64,000 bases of DNA from assembly GCA_019137255.1 (NCBI GenBank), contig WPDH01000045.1, forward strand, positions 1 to 64,000. The letters are read 5' to 3'. A program made the position numbers and the translations under genes. This DNA comes from Corinectria fuckeliana. Its lineage: Eukaryota > Ascomycota > Sordariomycetes > Hypocreales > Nectriaceae. Shown here piece by piece: positions 23,216 through 33,595 of this stretch (position 1 is the first letter of the stretch; each line of letters opens with the position of its first letter). The notes beneath the pieces were generated by a model. It did no database searches. It saw only the letters and a program-made list of their open reading frames with translations, and was not told the origin of the DNA.

Positions 23216-25528
23216 ATGATGGGACGACAATGATGAGGGATGGCACGGAGTGGTGGGCTCGGGATATGAGCAGGGAAGGCGTCCTGTTTAGCTCTCGTGA
23301 TTACAAGATATCAGGAGAGCGAGGAGCATCAACCGAGGTCCTCTGGGTCATGGCTAGAGTTAGCATCTGAGCTGAAAATGAAAAGAATATATCCGGCCCA
23401 TGATCGCGCCGGGAATCTAACCCAATACAACCAGACATATATCCCCCTTGCAAGCTGGAAAGCATTATACATACTAGGAACATGAGCGTATCGGAAACAC
23501 CTGGCGCGTATCCACGTGCCAGCGTGTGAGTGCACTGACAAGCGAACTTGCCTTCAGAGTCACGGTGAAATATGTCCGTCTCGGCTGGTTGATGGATCAA
23601 AGCGCACGAGATACCGAGGATCTGGCCTAGATGCTGGGTCGCCGAGGATGACGAGACGGCAAAGTCGACGTCACAGGCACGGGTCCCGGAGAGGTTCGGG
23701 TCAGCTAATCGCAAGACCAAGGCGAGATTCCGAGTAAGGCTGGCACGGGAATGATAGCCGCGGGTCGGGAATTAAAGCTAAGCTATAGCGGCAGCTGGGT
23801 GCGGCGCATGCAACTTGTCCTCGGCGTAGTGCCTGGGTAGACGAAACCGTGCCCCTGACGTAACAAATGGAGATTGTTCAGGCCAAGGATCGCACATTGA
23901 ATTCCGGATTTCTGGGAGCAGGCTCGGGAGTACTCAAGGGGAGGCTCTCGCCTCGATGGATGTATTAGTACCGCCGTCGTAAGGATGTGGACTTATTGCA
24001 TCTGACGGGACCAACCCGACCGATGCAGTTGGCTAACCAGACAGCAAGGCGGTGGCCCTTCTAGTTTTGAGGTCCCGTACTCACCTCGGGATGCTGCAGG
24101 AAGATGCATACAAGGAGCCTAGCAGAGGCTGGGAAAGGCTGCGAGAGACACAGGAGGTGCGCTAGGTACGTGTCTGGATGTTACGCCATGGCATTACCAA
24201 CTTTGTAGCACTGCGCACACCGTAACTTAGTTGGATTCTTGTACCATCGATGCTACTGCACTCGACACAGACAAAGCGCTAATATTCCGTGGGAATCGGA
24301 GCATGGTCCGGGGTCTCGTCAGGTAATCGTTAGTTACTGCTGCCAAATCGCCATCGCTGTGTTCTGGACTCGGACTAAGCGCCGAGTCAGCACTCAACTC
24401 GGCCTCGACGGCCGTTGGGTGGGAGGTGCACACCGGATTGATAGGATGGTGCCAGGGCTAAAGCAGTGGAGACGGGAGCCTCTGCTAGGTGACTACAAGC
24501 ATGGGGCTGTTTCTTTGAGGGCTTGGCTAGGTGAGGGGGCCGGAGTATCGCAATCAGGACTGAGGTGCAAAAACATATCTACGGGTTGTGATTACCGTAC
24601 TCAATAAAGGCGCCACTATATGTGGTTGCCAACTTCATCATCGTCTTATTCTTGAGCGTGCAGTGTTGGGTTTGACAAGGAACCGGGGGGGTCGGTAAAT
24701 TAGGCCTACATGAGCTGGATGCATGGGGTATGTGTACGCACTCTCTTGGGCAGCCTTCTGCGTCCGACCTCAACGGGGGAGGGGACAGAGATGAAGCGGG
24801 GAGAGTCCAGACAAAGTAAGAAGCCCAGGGTCCAAGTGCCCAAGCAGCAGTCTCCTATTACTAGCAGTCGTAAGGAAGGGGAACGGTCGACCAGGAACCA
24901 CGGGGTGCGCAACAAGAATGGGTCATACAGGAGAGTGTCAACATCACTCATTTTCTCTTCTCTTAATAATAGCCTCAGCTCAACAGTTTGACTCTTTTTC
25001 TCTCCCAGTCTTGGAGTCTTGGAGTCTAATCCAAATCCGCTCTCACACAACGGGAGCGGATCGTCGAGTTGGGGGTGGTGGCGCGGAGCAACCGGCAGCC
25101 GCATGTCCCTCCTCTCTCCTCGTCTTTTTTTCTTTTGCTTCCATGTCTTCCATGTTGCTTCTACTATTTATCACATTCTGGTCGCCGCTGATAGACTATC
25201 TGAGCCGGTCTACTACCTATGTATGTAGCATAGCAATATGTCGGCGAGCGTGGTATCTAGCTTAGGTGATTGGCTAGGTTAGAAAACGAGGCTACTGTGC
25301 GTTGTATGTGAATGTGCTTGGCAATGCTAGCCCTCGCCCCTTGTTCCTTCCCCTTGAGACTTTGATTGTTAGATCGTTGGGTAGATTGTGGGTTGTGGGC
25401 ATGGGTTTTCCAATTTGCCCTCTCGCGTGTTCCATTGCCCCTCATCTGCAATGCGGCGGCGGTCCCCTCGGACGAGGAAACACCTTGACACCCCAGTCGC
25501 GGTTGCCATGTGCCCCTCCTTTCTACCT

Positions 25529-25544
25529 ACTTACCTAGGTAAGT
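25529..25544. repeat. 16-bp perfect palindrome
   Basis: ACTTACCTAGGTAAGT is its own reverse complement. Related TACCTAC and TAGGTAGG motifs occur elsewhere in the window (25,870-25,920; 32,068; 50,692; 63,693). Confidence 0.85.
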
Positions 25545-26095
25545 AATGCTAGGTTGTCCGCTCCCCCACCCTTACCTTCTACCCCTCCCCACTAGAGCTC
25601 TTTTGCGACCAGCCCAACAGCTGCCCGCAGGCGGCAGCAAGGTGTGGAGGTGAGGCCACGGCCAATATGTGTTGAGGTACTTGGACTTTGCTGTTGGGTG
25701 AGCAGGTCAATCAATGATCCAGCATGGGTGCCCGCGGGCGGAGGACGAGAGGGGTTGGGCTGAAGCGCCCCGAGACGAGAACACGGTAATGGTAACTCGG
25801 GTGGATGAGATGTGCATGATGTGGGATGAGATGCGGATGGGGCATCAAAATCCGGAGTCAAAACGCATGTAGGTACCAGTAAAAAAGTACTATACCTACC
25901 TACTTAGTACCTACTACTAGGGGAACCTCTGGGCTGGCGGATGGTACCTCCTGCGATGCAGCCCTCTTTCCTCTTGAGGTTTACCTTCCCCGCCCTTCCA
26001 GAGTAGCCCATGGTAGTTAACCATTGACATTTGGCATCGCCATTACCAGGAGATAGAGCAGGAGCTGGAACTAAAGTACCGGTACCTAGCTGTCT

Positions 26096-26425
26096 CTCGT
26101 GCGCCTTCCCTCAACTGCCTTCCGTCCTTCCGCTACCTGACCTCCGCATTGCTTCCCGCCTCCTGCCTTGTGCTTTTTGCCCTGTGCTTGGTCCCGCGCC
26201 GCGTTCCCCGTTCCCGTTCCCCGTCATCGCTTCACTCCCACTTCTCTCACACCTTCACTTTCAAACCCTCCTCCTTCCTCCACCTCTCCCCTCTGATTCT
26301 TCCTCTTCTCCTCTCCATTCTACCTCCATCCACAAACTTTCTTCCTTCCTCCTCAGCCTTCTTCTTTCTTCCCTTCTTCAATCTCATCACACAACTCACC
26401 CTCCACAAACTCACATCACCGTCAT
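26096..26425 (+). promoter_or_regulatory. pyrimidine-rich core promoter / 5' leader of malate dehydrogenase
   Basis: Long C/T-rich run on the coding strand ending with ACCGTCATCATGG around the start codon. CT-rich leaders are a known trait of strongly expressed filamentous-fungal genes. Confidence 0.5.
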
Positions 26426-26426
26426 C

Positions 26427-27915
26427 ATGGTCAAAGCTGGTACGTACGAACAGAGCAGAGCATCGCTGCGCTCCATTTGATGCCTTCCGGAGTATTTGCG
26501 CAAGCTTTGTGACTAACTCTCCATGCACAGTTGTCGCAGGCGCCTCTGGTGGCATTGGCCAGGTAAGCCAGCTCTCTCCTCACCTTGCCAACTAATTCCA
26601 TGGTCAGAAACTCACAAAACTTTTTTCTTTCTTACTTCTAGCCTCTATCGCTGCTCCTAAAGCTCTCTCCTCTTGTCGATGAGCTCGCTCTGTACGATGT
26701 CGTCAACACCCCCGGCGTTGCCACCGATCTCTCCCACATCTCCTCCGTCGCCGTAAGTCGCTACCCCATATCCCAGAGAGGGGGCCATCTCCCCTTCTCC
26801 CGAAGTCCCACTAGTTTGCTGATACCTCTTTGCAGAAGACGACTGGTTACCTCCCTGCCAACGACGGCGCTAAGGCTGCGTTCAAGAACGCCGACATCAT
26901 TGTCATCCCCGCTGGTATTCCTCGTACGTTCGCCCCTACCCCGGACTCCCCTACCCCGGACTCCCCTCCCGGACGCCCGACCCCATATCCTCTCCTCCAC
27001 TTTGACCGGTGTGCTGACTGGTCAACCCTGCACAGGTAAGCCTGGAATGACTCGCGATGACCTCTTCAACATCAATGCTGGCATTGTCAAGGGCCTCATT
27101 GAGGTCGCCGCCGAGGTTGCCCCCAAGGCCTTCATTCTCGTAATCTCGAACCCCGTCAACTCTACCGTCCCAATCGCCGCCGAGGTTCTCAAGGCTAAGG
27201 GTGTCTTCAACGCCCAGCGCCTCTTCGGTGTTTCTACCCTCGACATTGTCCGTGCTGAAACCTTTGTCGCTGAGATTGTCGGCGAGTCCCAGCCCCAAAA
27301 ACTGACCATCCCCGTCATTGGTGGTCACTCTGGCGAGACCATTGTCCCTCTTTTCAGCAAGGCCTCGCCTTCACTCTCAATTCCCGACGACAAGTACGAT
27401 GCTCTCGTGAACCGCGTCCAGTTTGGCGGTGATGAGGTTGTCAAGGCCAAGGACGGCGCTGGTTCTGCCACCTTGTCCATGGCCTATGCTGGCTTCCGGT
27501 AAGCGCCACGCCACCGGGCTCCCTGTCCGCCAGATCCGTTGGCCCGCAGTAACTGACATGTCTTGTGCAGATTCGCCGAAAAGGTTCTCCGCGCTGTCAA
27601 GGGCGAGAAGGGTCTCGTCGAGCCCAGCTACGTCTACCTTCCCGGTGTTCCCGGAGGCGAGTCCATCGCCAAGGAGACTGGCACCGACTTCTTCGCTGTT
27701 CCCATTGAGCTTGGCGTAAGTCGAAACTTGGACATGTTATTGTTTGATATGTGCATCTGGCTAACTGTGTACAGCCCAATGGTATCGAGAAGGCCATCAA
27801 CCCCCTGGAGGGCCTCACCGAGAAGGAGAAGGCGCTTCTGGCCAAGTGCATTGAGGGCCTCAAGGGCAACATCACGAAGGGTGTTGACTTTGCCCACAAC
27901 CCTCCCCAAAAGTGA
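26427..27915 (+). CDS. malate dehydrogenase, NAD-dependent, no targeting peptide (cytosolic form)
   Basis: Seven exons: 26,427-26,439, 26,531-26,562, 26,642-26,752, 26,836-26,923, 27,036-27,498, 27,571-27,715 and 27,775-27,915. They encode 330 aa with all phases consistent. The protein interconverts malate and oxaloacetate. Visible motifs are the nucleotide-binding GASGGIG (8-14), substrate arginines R82 and R88 in IPRKPGMTRDD, ISNPVN (118-123) and the catalytic pair D151 (STLDIVR, with R154) and H179 (GGHSG). It belongs to the mitochondrial/bacterial-like branch but starts MVKAVVAGASGG, leaving no room for a presequence. It ends NPPQK, with no SKL-type peroxisomal signal. Cytosolic location is inferred from this. 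The first exon holds only 13 coding nt. Intron 4 (112 nt) carries a short ACCCCGGACTCCCCT duplication. AATAAA lies at 27,936. Confidence 0.93.
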
Positions 27916-28306
27916 ATAACCCTTTACCCAACCCCAATAAACAACCTAGTAAGCGGCTTCCTGAGGAGGCAAGGACACTCTCAGGTTCCATAGCTATGGC
28001 GCTAGACATAGTAAAATGAATTTAAAGACCGCGGCTGCTGATGATTTGGTTTTTCTCATAGGCTGTGAAATGCTTCGGACGCTGATGCGTCAGGCTGCAA
28101 CATATCAGCCACCTTCGCCCGATCCTCGTTCAGGCATGTCTGCAGGTATGTAGTCTATTGTTGGAGGAGGGCAGGCTGAGTAGGAAGGGTCTCACATGAT
28201 GGAATGTGGTTGGCTAGTGTTTTGGTGCAAATAGTCGGAAGCTAGCGCAGTGTGGCTGGTGCATGATAAATCAAAGAGGGTATCATGAATAACTAGATGG
28301 CCCTCT
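27916..28306. other. convergent 3' flanks of malate dehydrogenase and TRS33
   Basis: Contains an AATAAA at 27,936-27,941, about 20 bases after the malate dehydrogenase stop. Nothing else seen. Confidence 0.5.
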
Positions 28307-29175
28307 CTAGGGCTTATTAGGGATAGTCTTGATTTGAAACACGGCTCCTGGCAGCTCGTTGATCTCGGCTTGGACGGAGGTATTGATGCCCAGGGCCGCT
28401 AAAGCTCCCCGGACGATACCGCACGGGAACCAGAGGAACTACAGTAGGCGAAGTCTCGGTCAGCGTTGTGAAGGGAACGTAGTCTCAGGAGAGGCTGGGA
28501 TATGTTACCGGTTGTGCGCGAACTATTGCCTGTCCGCCGGCTTCGGTACTCATGCGTGAGAAGGGCCGGAAAGCGTTGTCTGTCAAGACGTAGACACCCT
28601 GATATGTTGTATGAGCATGGGCGGTCTGGGATACAAACCGTGGGGGAAGGGGGGGCATTATCATGACGACATACCCTATGATTCGTCTTGAGATTATCAA
28701 TATTCTTCCCAAACACGAGGGACCAAAGGTCTTTGCAGAGGAACTTGATGACGTCGAGTGTGTCGTTGAACCGCGGTCGGTCTCTCGAGAACCTGTGACG
28801 CATACCCATCAGCAAACATGCCACTTGCGACCGAGCATCTCACGACTGCTTCTCTGACCTCTCCACGAGCCCCTGTCCGACTCGATAGCCCAGCATCTCC
28901 AATCTGTAGTGCACGGCATCCATATCCTCCTCCTCGTCCATCTTCCTGGTGCCCGCGCCGGAGACAACGCCAGCGACGGAGCTCACGGCATGGCTCGTCG
29001 AGGCTGCATCTGCTGGTGCGCCCGTTGGCTCGATTAAGGCGGCGTCGCGGTCGTGAGTGACGCGGTAGGCGAGGGGAACGAGCTCGATGAGGAGGAAGTC
29101 GAGGCACGAGGAGCTGAGGAACTTGGCGGAGGGGTCGGAGGCATTATACGGAGGCATGACGGGTTCGAAGGACAT
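28307..29175 (-). CDS. TRS33: TRAPP complex subunit Trs33 (TRAPPC6)
   Basis: Four exons on the minus strand: 29,175-28,859, 28,792-28,675, 28,598-28,509 and 28,438-28,307. They encode 218 aa. The protein is a Bet3-family core subunit of the TRAPP tethering complexes (exchange factors for Ypt1/Rab1 and Ypt31/Rab11) in ER-Golgi and Golgi traffic. Conserved segments are SSCLDFLLIELVPLA near residue 22, YRLEMLGYRVGQGLVER near 90-106, then RPRF-DTLDVIKFLCKDLW, then NLKTNHRGVYVL-DN-FRP, and a C-terminal FPCGIVRGAL-LGI block. An acidic low-complexity insert (about 45-88) between the first two blocks makes it longer than the yeast protein core. The three introns are 66-76 nt. The call is confident because all five blocks fall in the family order. 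Confidence 0.92.
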
Positions 29176-29900
29176 AACAGCGGTTGAAAATTGGGCTTTG
29201 TGTCTGAAATGTTGGCATCGGGGGAAGGGATCGGGAATATCAGTCTGGATGGTCGTTGATGTTGAACTGCGTATGGCGTTCTCCTTGCCGTAACTGCCCA
29301 GAGCTCAGCGAGCAATGGACGAATAGTTCTGGCCTCTAGGGTAGGCAGCACGTGCTGATAAGAATCCTCAATTGGGTGTTATCGAGGAAATTCGTCTTGA
29401 AGCAGGCAAGCAGGGTGATATCTAGGTGGCAGGCAAGGGAGCGCGGGGTAGTTGCGGTGGCCCATCTTTAAGGTAATGTTTCTGAAAGAAAGGATCATAC
29501 CGACCATACCCTCCTTCCTATCCAGCTATCCATCTGTCCATGCAACCATGCCGTCCTATGCAACAGTTCCTGAATTCCGACCCCTATAACTCCTCTCCAG
29601 TTATATATTGGAGTTCCTCGTCCATACTCCGCAACACTACACAAACACAGCAAAATCAAAAGAGCCACCTCGAGTGTCGGGTAACAGGGGAATAATTTTC
29701 CGTTTCCTCGAACGCCATACCGAGCCAATGCAAACTGCGAACAGACCAAAGAAATTATGAAAGCAAGGGAAGAAGGGAGAGAATCGCAACCTTGAGACCA
29801 GGCAATCCACGCCTCGAGACTGTTATGCGTGGCTGCGCCGTCTTGGCACGTTCTTCTGTTTTCGATGTTTCGCTCGTCTTCTAGGCAACACGTCGTCTTC
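29176..29900. other. intergenic, upstream of TRS33 and downstream of the SUMO ligase
   Basis: About 0.7 kb with no supportable gene. It must hold the TRS33 promoter and the SUMO-ligase 3' end. An AGCACGTGCT palindrome lies near 29,349. Confidence 0.5.
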
Positions 29901-32026
29901 CTAAGACGGATAACCAGGCGACTCGGTGAGGAAATCTAGATTATCTGGGCTGCTGTGGAAGCCGTTCGTTCCGGTATGCTGCCGTTTGGTAGGCCGCTGA
30001 ACAACGTCGTCGTCCTCGTCATCAGACGAAAGGGTAAGGTCAATGACGGGAGGCGCGGGCCGCTTGTTACTAACTGAGGCCACTCCTCGGGGACCAGCAG
30101 AGACGGGTGTGCCATTGCTAGACGTAGGGTTCTTGGGGGTTTCGAGGCGACGCCCAATGATGTTGACCTCTGAGATCTCAAAGTCATCGTCGTCATCGTC
30201 TTCGTTGTTGTCGAGTTGAGCCTGTTGGCCCTGGGATCCGGGCTTGTCTCGTTCATCGTCGTTCTTGATGTGCCACTTTCCATTGGGCTCGATAGTCACA
30301 GTCTCTAAGCTTTTAGGCGTCTTGCTGAGAATCTCTCGAACATACCTATTAAACGATTGATTAACTCTCAAGTACGAAGTTTGGTTGGCTGTTTGCGACT
30401 TACTCGTCAACAGCGAGCTGCTCAAATAGCGCAGACTTGTTGCAAATGGGGCAAAGCCACTGCGGGCCTTGCTCCTGCAGCTGGAGATAGGACGTAGCAT
30501 CGAAGCATTGGATGTGTGCGCAGCTAAGACCACGACAAGGTAGATCCAGCCGCATATAGGACAGCGGACACTTGAGAGATAGCACCTGAGAAGTCGCGAC
30601 GACATCAGGATCCTGAGCCTTCTCGGTGACTGCGTGGTTGTTAGTGTATTTACTAATTTACTGCCAGGGTCGTCTGGTACTTACACTCTTGGAGTACAGA
30701 TTGAATGGGTATCCTCTTGCCGTCGGAAATTCGGGCGGCTAGTTCCTCGACTGAGGTAACCCTGCAAAGGTTGACAGCAAGGAAGAATTTCTGCATCGGT
30801 CCACGAGTTAGCAAATTTGTTACAACCAGACATGCGCCAAGATTGACGGGGGCATCCTGACATGTCGGCCACCTGCCTTATTTGTCAACGCATAAGTGAA
30901 TTCGAGATTGTTGGTGTAGTTAGGCCGGAGGCGAAGAGCGTTGGTGATGTCAACCGGTCTAGTAGACCCAGGTTTGTTTTTCAGCCCGCGTAAATTCGCC
31001 TTGATCTCGCCAGAGTTGACGCGCAGCTCGGATTGATGAGGGAACGCAATATCTTGCATCCCGATGTTATCACCGGCGCAGAAGACCATAACTCTGCAAG
31101 ACTTGTCGTTAACGCACTTCTGCAGAGCAGGATGGTCGTTGATCTTGAGTGGCACTGTGACGGAGTTGCGGTGCTGCGACATGGCTGAGTTGGAGTCAGC
31201 TACGGGGATCTACAAAACTCGGTGCTGCAGTCAGTTTCGGCTGTGACTTACCATCGCAGATTTGCACATCGCTCAAAGGAGTTTCAACTCGATAAAAAGG
31301 GCTCTGCTTAAAGCTGACGCTTGTGCTGGACGTAAGTACGGGCCGATGGGAAGAGCGAGCGGCATTGCCTTCACGCGCAAAGTTGTTTGACAGTGACATT
31401 GGAAGTGGCACATGTGGTGACGAGAGTGTATGGCCATGGGGGGAGTGTGTGTGGGAATGGCTTGCTCGGGCAGGCGGGGCGCCAGAAGGATTCGCGATTA
31501 CGTTTTGCACGCTCTGGCGGATTTGTTGGAATCGCAACACGTCTTGGGCGCGGAGGGCTTCTTCGATAACTGTAGGGCGAACGACGGAGTTAGTGGCGTG
31601 AGTCAAGACTTAATAACGGGTGAGGTAGGAAGGAAAGTGATGGGATGATGGTGAGGCGGAGGCGGAGGCGGGGGAGCGGGAGGGCAGGGAGGGATGTTGG
31701 AGGAGATGGGTCAAGGCAGTGGTGGGGTGAAAGGGAAGTTAGAAGTGAGTCAGGCGTGAGGCAGAAGTGAGGCAGCTTGATTCAAGGCTGGACGTGCAAT
31801 CCGGGAGTATGCGGATTGGACGTTGTGTGCGCAAAGACTCACGATTTGCGATGCGATTTTGCAGCTCGGCCTTGATGCCAGTGCTCTTAACACCGTTGAC
31901 TTGGCAGACCAACGAAAGCTGGCGGTTGAGGAGTCGATTCACCTGCCGCACGAGCTGAGTCGCTTCTTGTCGCGTTGCTGGAGTTGAGCCTGGAGCGACC
32001 GAACCCAGGCCGGAAGACGAGGCCAT
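29901..32026 (-). CDS. Siz/PIAS-type E3 SUMO ligase
   Basis: Six exons on the minus strand: 32,026-31,843, 31,569-31,252, 31,199-30,877, 30,790-30,685, 30,629-30,404 and 30,345-29,901. They encode 533 aa. The order is SAP DNA-binding motif (about 20-60), a linker, PINIT domain (about 150-310), SP-RING (331-375), then an acidic tail. The SP-RING shows C347, H349, C352, C370 and C373 in the CxH...C...CPIC pattern that recruits Ubc9. A SUMO-interacting motif, VIDLTLSSDDEDDD, lies at 486-499. Orthologues are S. pombe Pli1 and S. cerevisiae Siz1/Siz2. The product is nuclear. The intron after exon 3 uses a GC donor in my model, because this gives the family-like TNK-KFFLAV join. A GT donor 15 nt downstream would add five residues. 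Intron 1 is long (273 nt). Confidence 0.92.
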
Positions 32027-32732
32027 GGTTGGCGGTTGTGCTGGTGACCCTTCTTGCTCGAAGCCCTAGGTAGGTAGGTGCCTGAGGGCTAAGGTAGCAG
32101 CCGTGTGCTGGCTGGCGCGTGCCAGGTGCGGCGGTGATGGAAGTCGATTTGCAAAGGGGCGCGGAAGCAGGCGCGAGGGCGCGCGCGACAGGAAAGGTGC
32201 CAGTGCGGGTGCGACTTCGAGGCTGGCCGCGCAGCCGCATTCAAGGCAAGCACGACCAGGCAACACGACAAGGGCAGGAAGGGTGCGTGTGCAGCGCTGA
32301 GGGACAGCCAACAGGGAAGAAGTAGAGACCGAACAAGGGACCATAACCTGCGACGCGAACAAAAAGAGAGAGCAACAGTGCGGTTCAGGAGGCCAGCATG
32401 GACGTGCTCTGCTCTCCTCTTCCTTCTTAGCCGGTGGTGGACTCGGGGGTTTCATCCGTCTCGAGTCGTAATTCTTGGTGTCATGCTTGCCCGCGACTTC
32501 CAGGCGCTCAGAAGTCCAAACAGAGAAGGCGGTGGTGGATGGCAGCAATGGACAACTTTCATCCCCTGAAGACCACTGGAGAGCACTAGCCACACCCGCC
32601 GCCACAGCCTTGCCGGCGAACTACTTTTTTCATTTTTTCAAAGGAGCTTATCGGACTCTCCGCCAATCTGCGACGATACCACCGTCCCTCTCTTCCATCT
32701 TCTCTTCGACAACCACCGCCACGTCAGAAATC
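32027..32732. promoter_or_regulatory. divergent promoter region, SUMO ligase (-) / DUF2423 (+)
   Basis: About 0.7 kb between two start codons, with no gene. A CCTAGGTAGGTAGG motif lies near 32,066, close to the SUMO ligase start. A T-rich stretch precedes the DUF2423 start. Confidence 0.5.
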
Positions 32733-33242
32733 ATGGCAAAGAGTGCCCGTGCAAGCAGCCGAAAGGCCAACAACCAGCGCCTGGCCGCAAAGGTCTTTGG
32801 CCCGGTCGAGGCCGCTCGTGCAGACCGCCTCCACGCCAAGCTACTCGAGTTGGCCAAGCAGCCCAAGCCCGAGCCGGATGTGAAGATCAATGGTGAGTGA
32901 AGGATCTTGATATGATATTTGTGTAGCACCACCCTTAACTCGTCCCGACAGCTGAAGATGGCGCCACTGATGCCGACAAAGAGGACAAGGTCGAAGGAGA
33001 CGATATTAGTAGGTTCCTATCGTGTCTAACATGCAGCAAATGCCGCTGACAATCCCTTCTTAGCCGTCATGGATGTGGACTCTGCGAAGCCGACTACGGC
33101 GCGCACTGACAAGAAGCGCATTGACAAGAGGAGGGTCAAGAAGGCGGGAATCGTCTTCCGAAAGTACAGTGATCGGATTGCATCCAAGAAGAAGAAGGTT
33201 GCTTCATCATCATCATCATCAGCAGCAGCAGTGGCGGTTTAA
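32733..33242 (+). CDS. DUF2423 small basic protein
   Basis: Three exons, 32,733-32,892, 32,952-33,008 and 33,064-33,242, encode 131 aa. The N-terminus MAKSARASSRKANN...VFGPVEAARADRLHAKL follows the fungal DUF2423 pattern; yeast YBL028C, a nucleolar protein, starts in the same way (MAKS-RASS). An acidic linker with an MDVD element follows. Next comes a basic patch (KKRIDKRRVKKAG) and a lysine run before a microsatellite-encoded Ser/Ala tail. Role unknown; the charge pattern and relatives suggest the nucleolus and ribosome assembly, which is inference. The introns are 59 and 55 nt. It precedes the GPI7 gene by about 350 bases on the same strand. Confidence 0.85.
33209..33230 (+). repeat. TCA/GCA microsatellite in the DUF2423 coding end
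   Basis: Tandem TCA codons followed by GCA codons encode the Ser-run and Ala-run at the C-terminus. They are likely length-variable. Confidence 0.7.
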
Positions 33243-33595
33243 AAAAATTGGTGGTTCTCTTTGTTCATTGTTCAAGGTCTCATTGTTTAGCAAATCTGAA
33301 TTTCAATCTGTGATACCTTACATCACAACCAGCCTTGTGTGGCGCAACATCCCGTCCGTATCCGTCTAGGCCAATCACAGCCGTCCTCAGCCCATCGCAA
33401 CTTTTTTGACCTAGCAAGGCTGACCAACAACAGCGGCGCATTAGGTTCGTTCACAACACGACACGTCCACCTCTTTCTGCTGCATCATGGAGCAGCGTCC
33501 AAATGGCGGATCCTTCATAGTTGATTCTCTCCAAGTCTTCGTTTCCTTGCTTTCCCTTAACAGCCATTTCTTCGTGCCAATCCCTTATTTCGGAG
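33243..33595 (+). promoter_or_regulatory. upstream region of GPI7
   Basis: 353 bases between the DUF2423 stop and the GPI7 start. Nothing specific is recognised. Confidence 0.45.

Larger units (their letters stand above)
23216..26426. other. 3.2-kb intergenic region before malate dehydrogenase
   Basis: No gene is supportable: the open frames overlap on both strands and lack domains. A 16-bp perfect palindrome ACTTACCTAGGTAAGT lies at 25,529-25,544. Several TACCTAC/TAGGTA motifs cluster at 25,870-25,920. The last 330 bases (26,096-26,425) are strongly pyrimidine-rich, as is usual ahead of highly expressed fungal genes. Confidence 0.55.
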
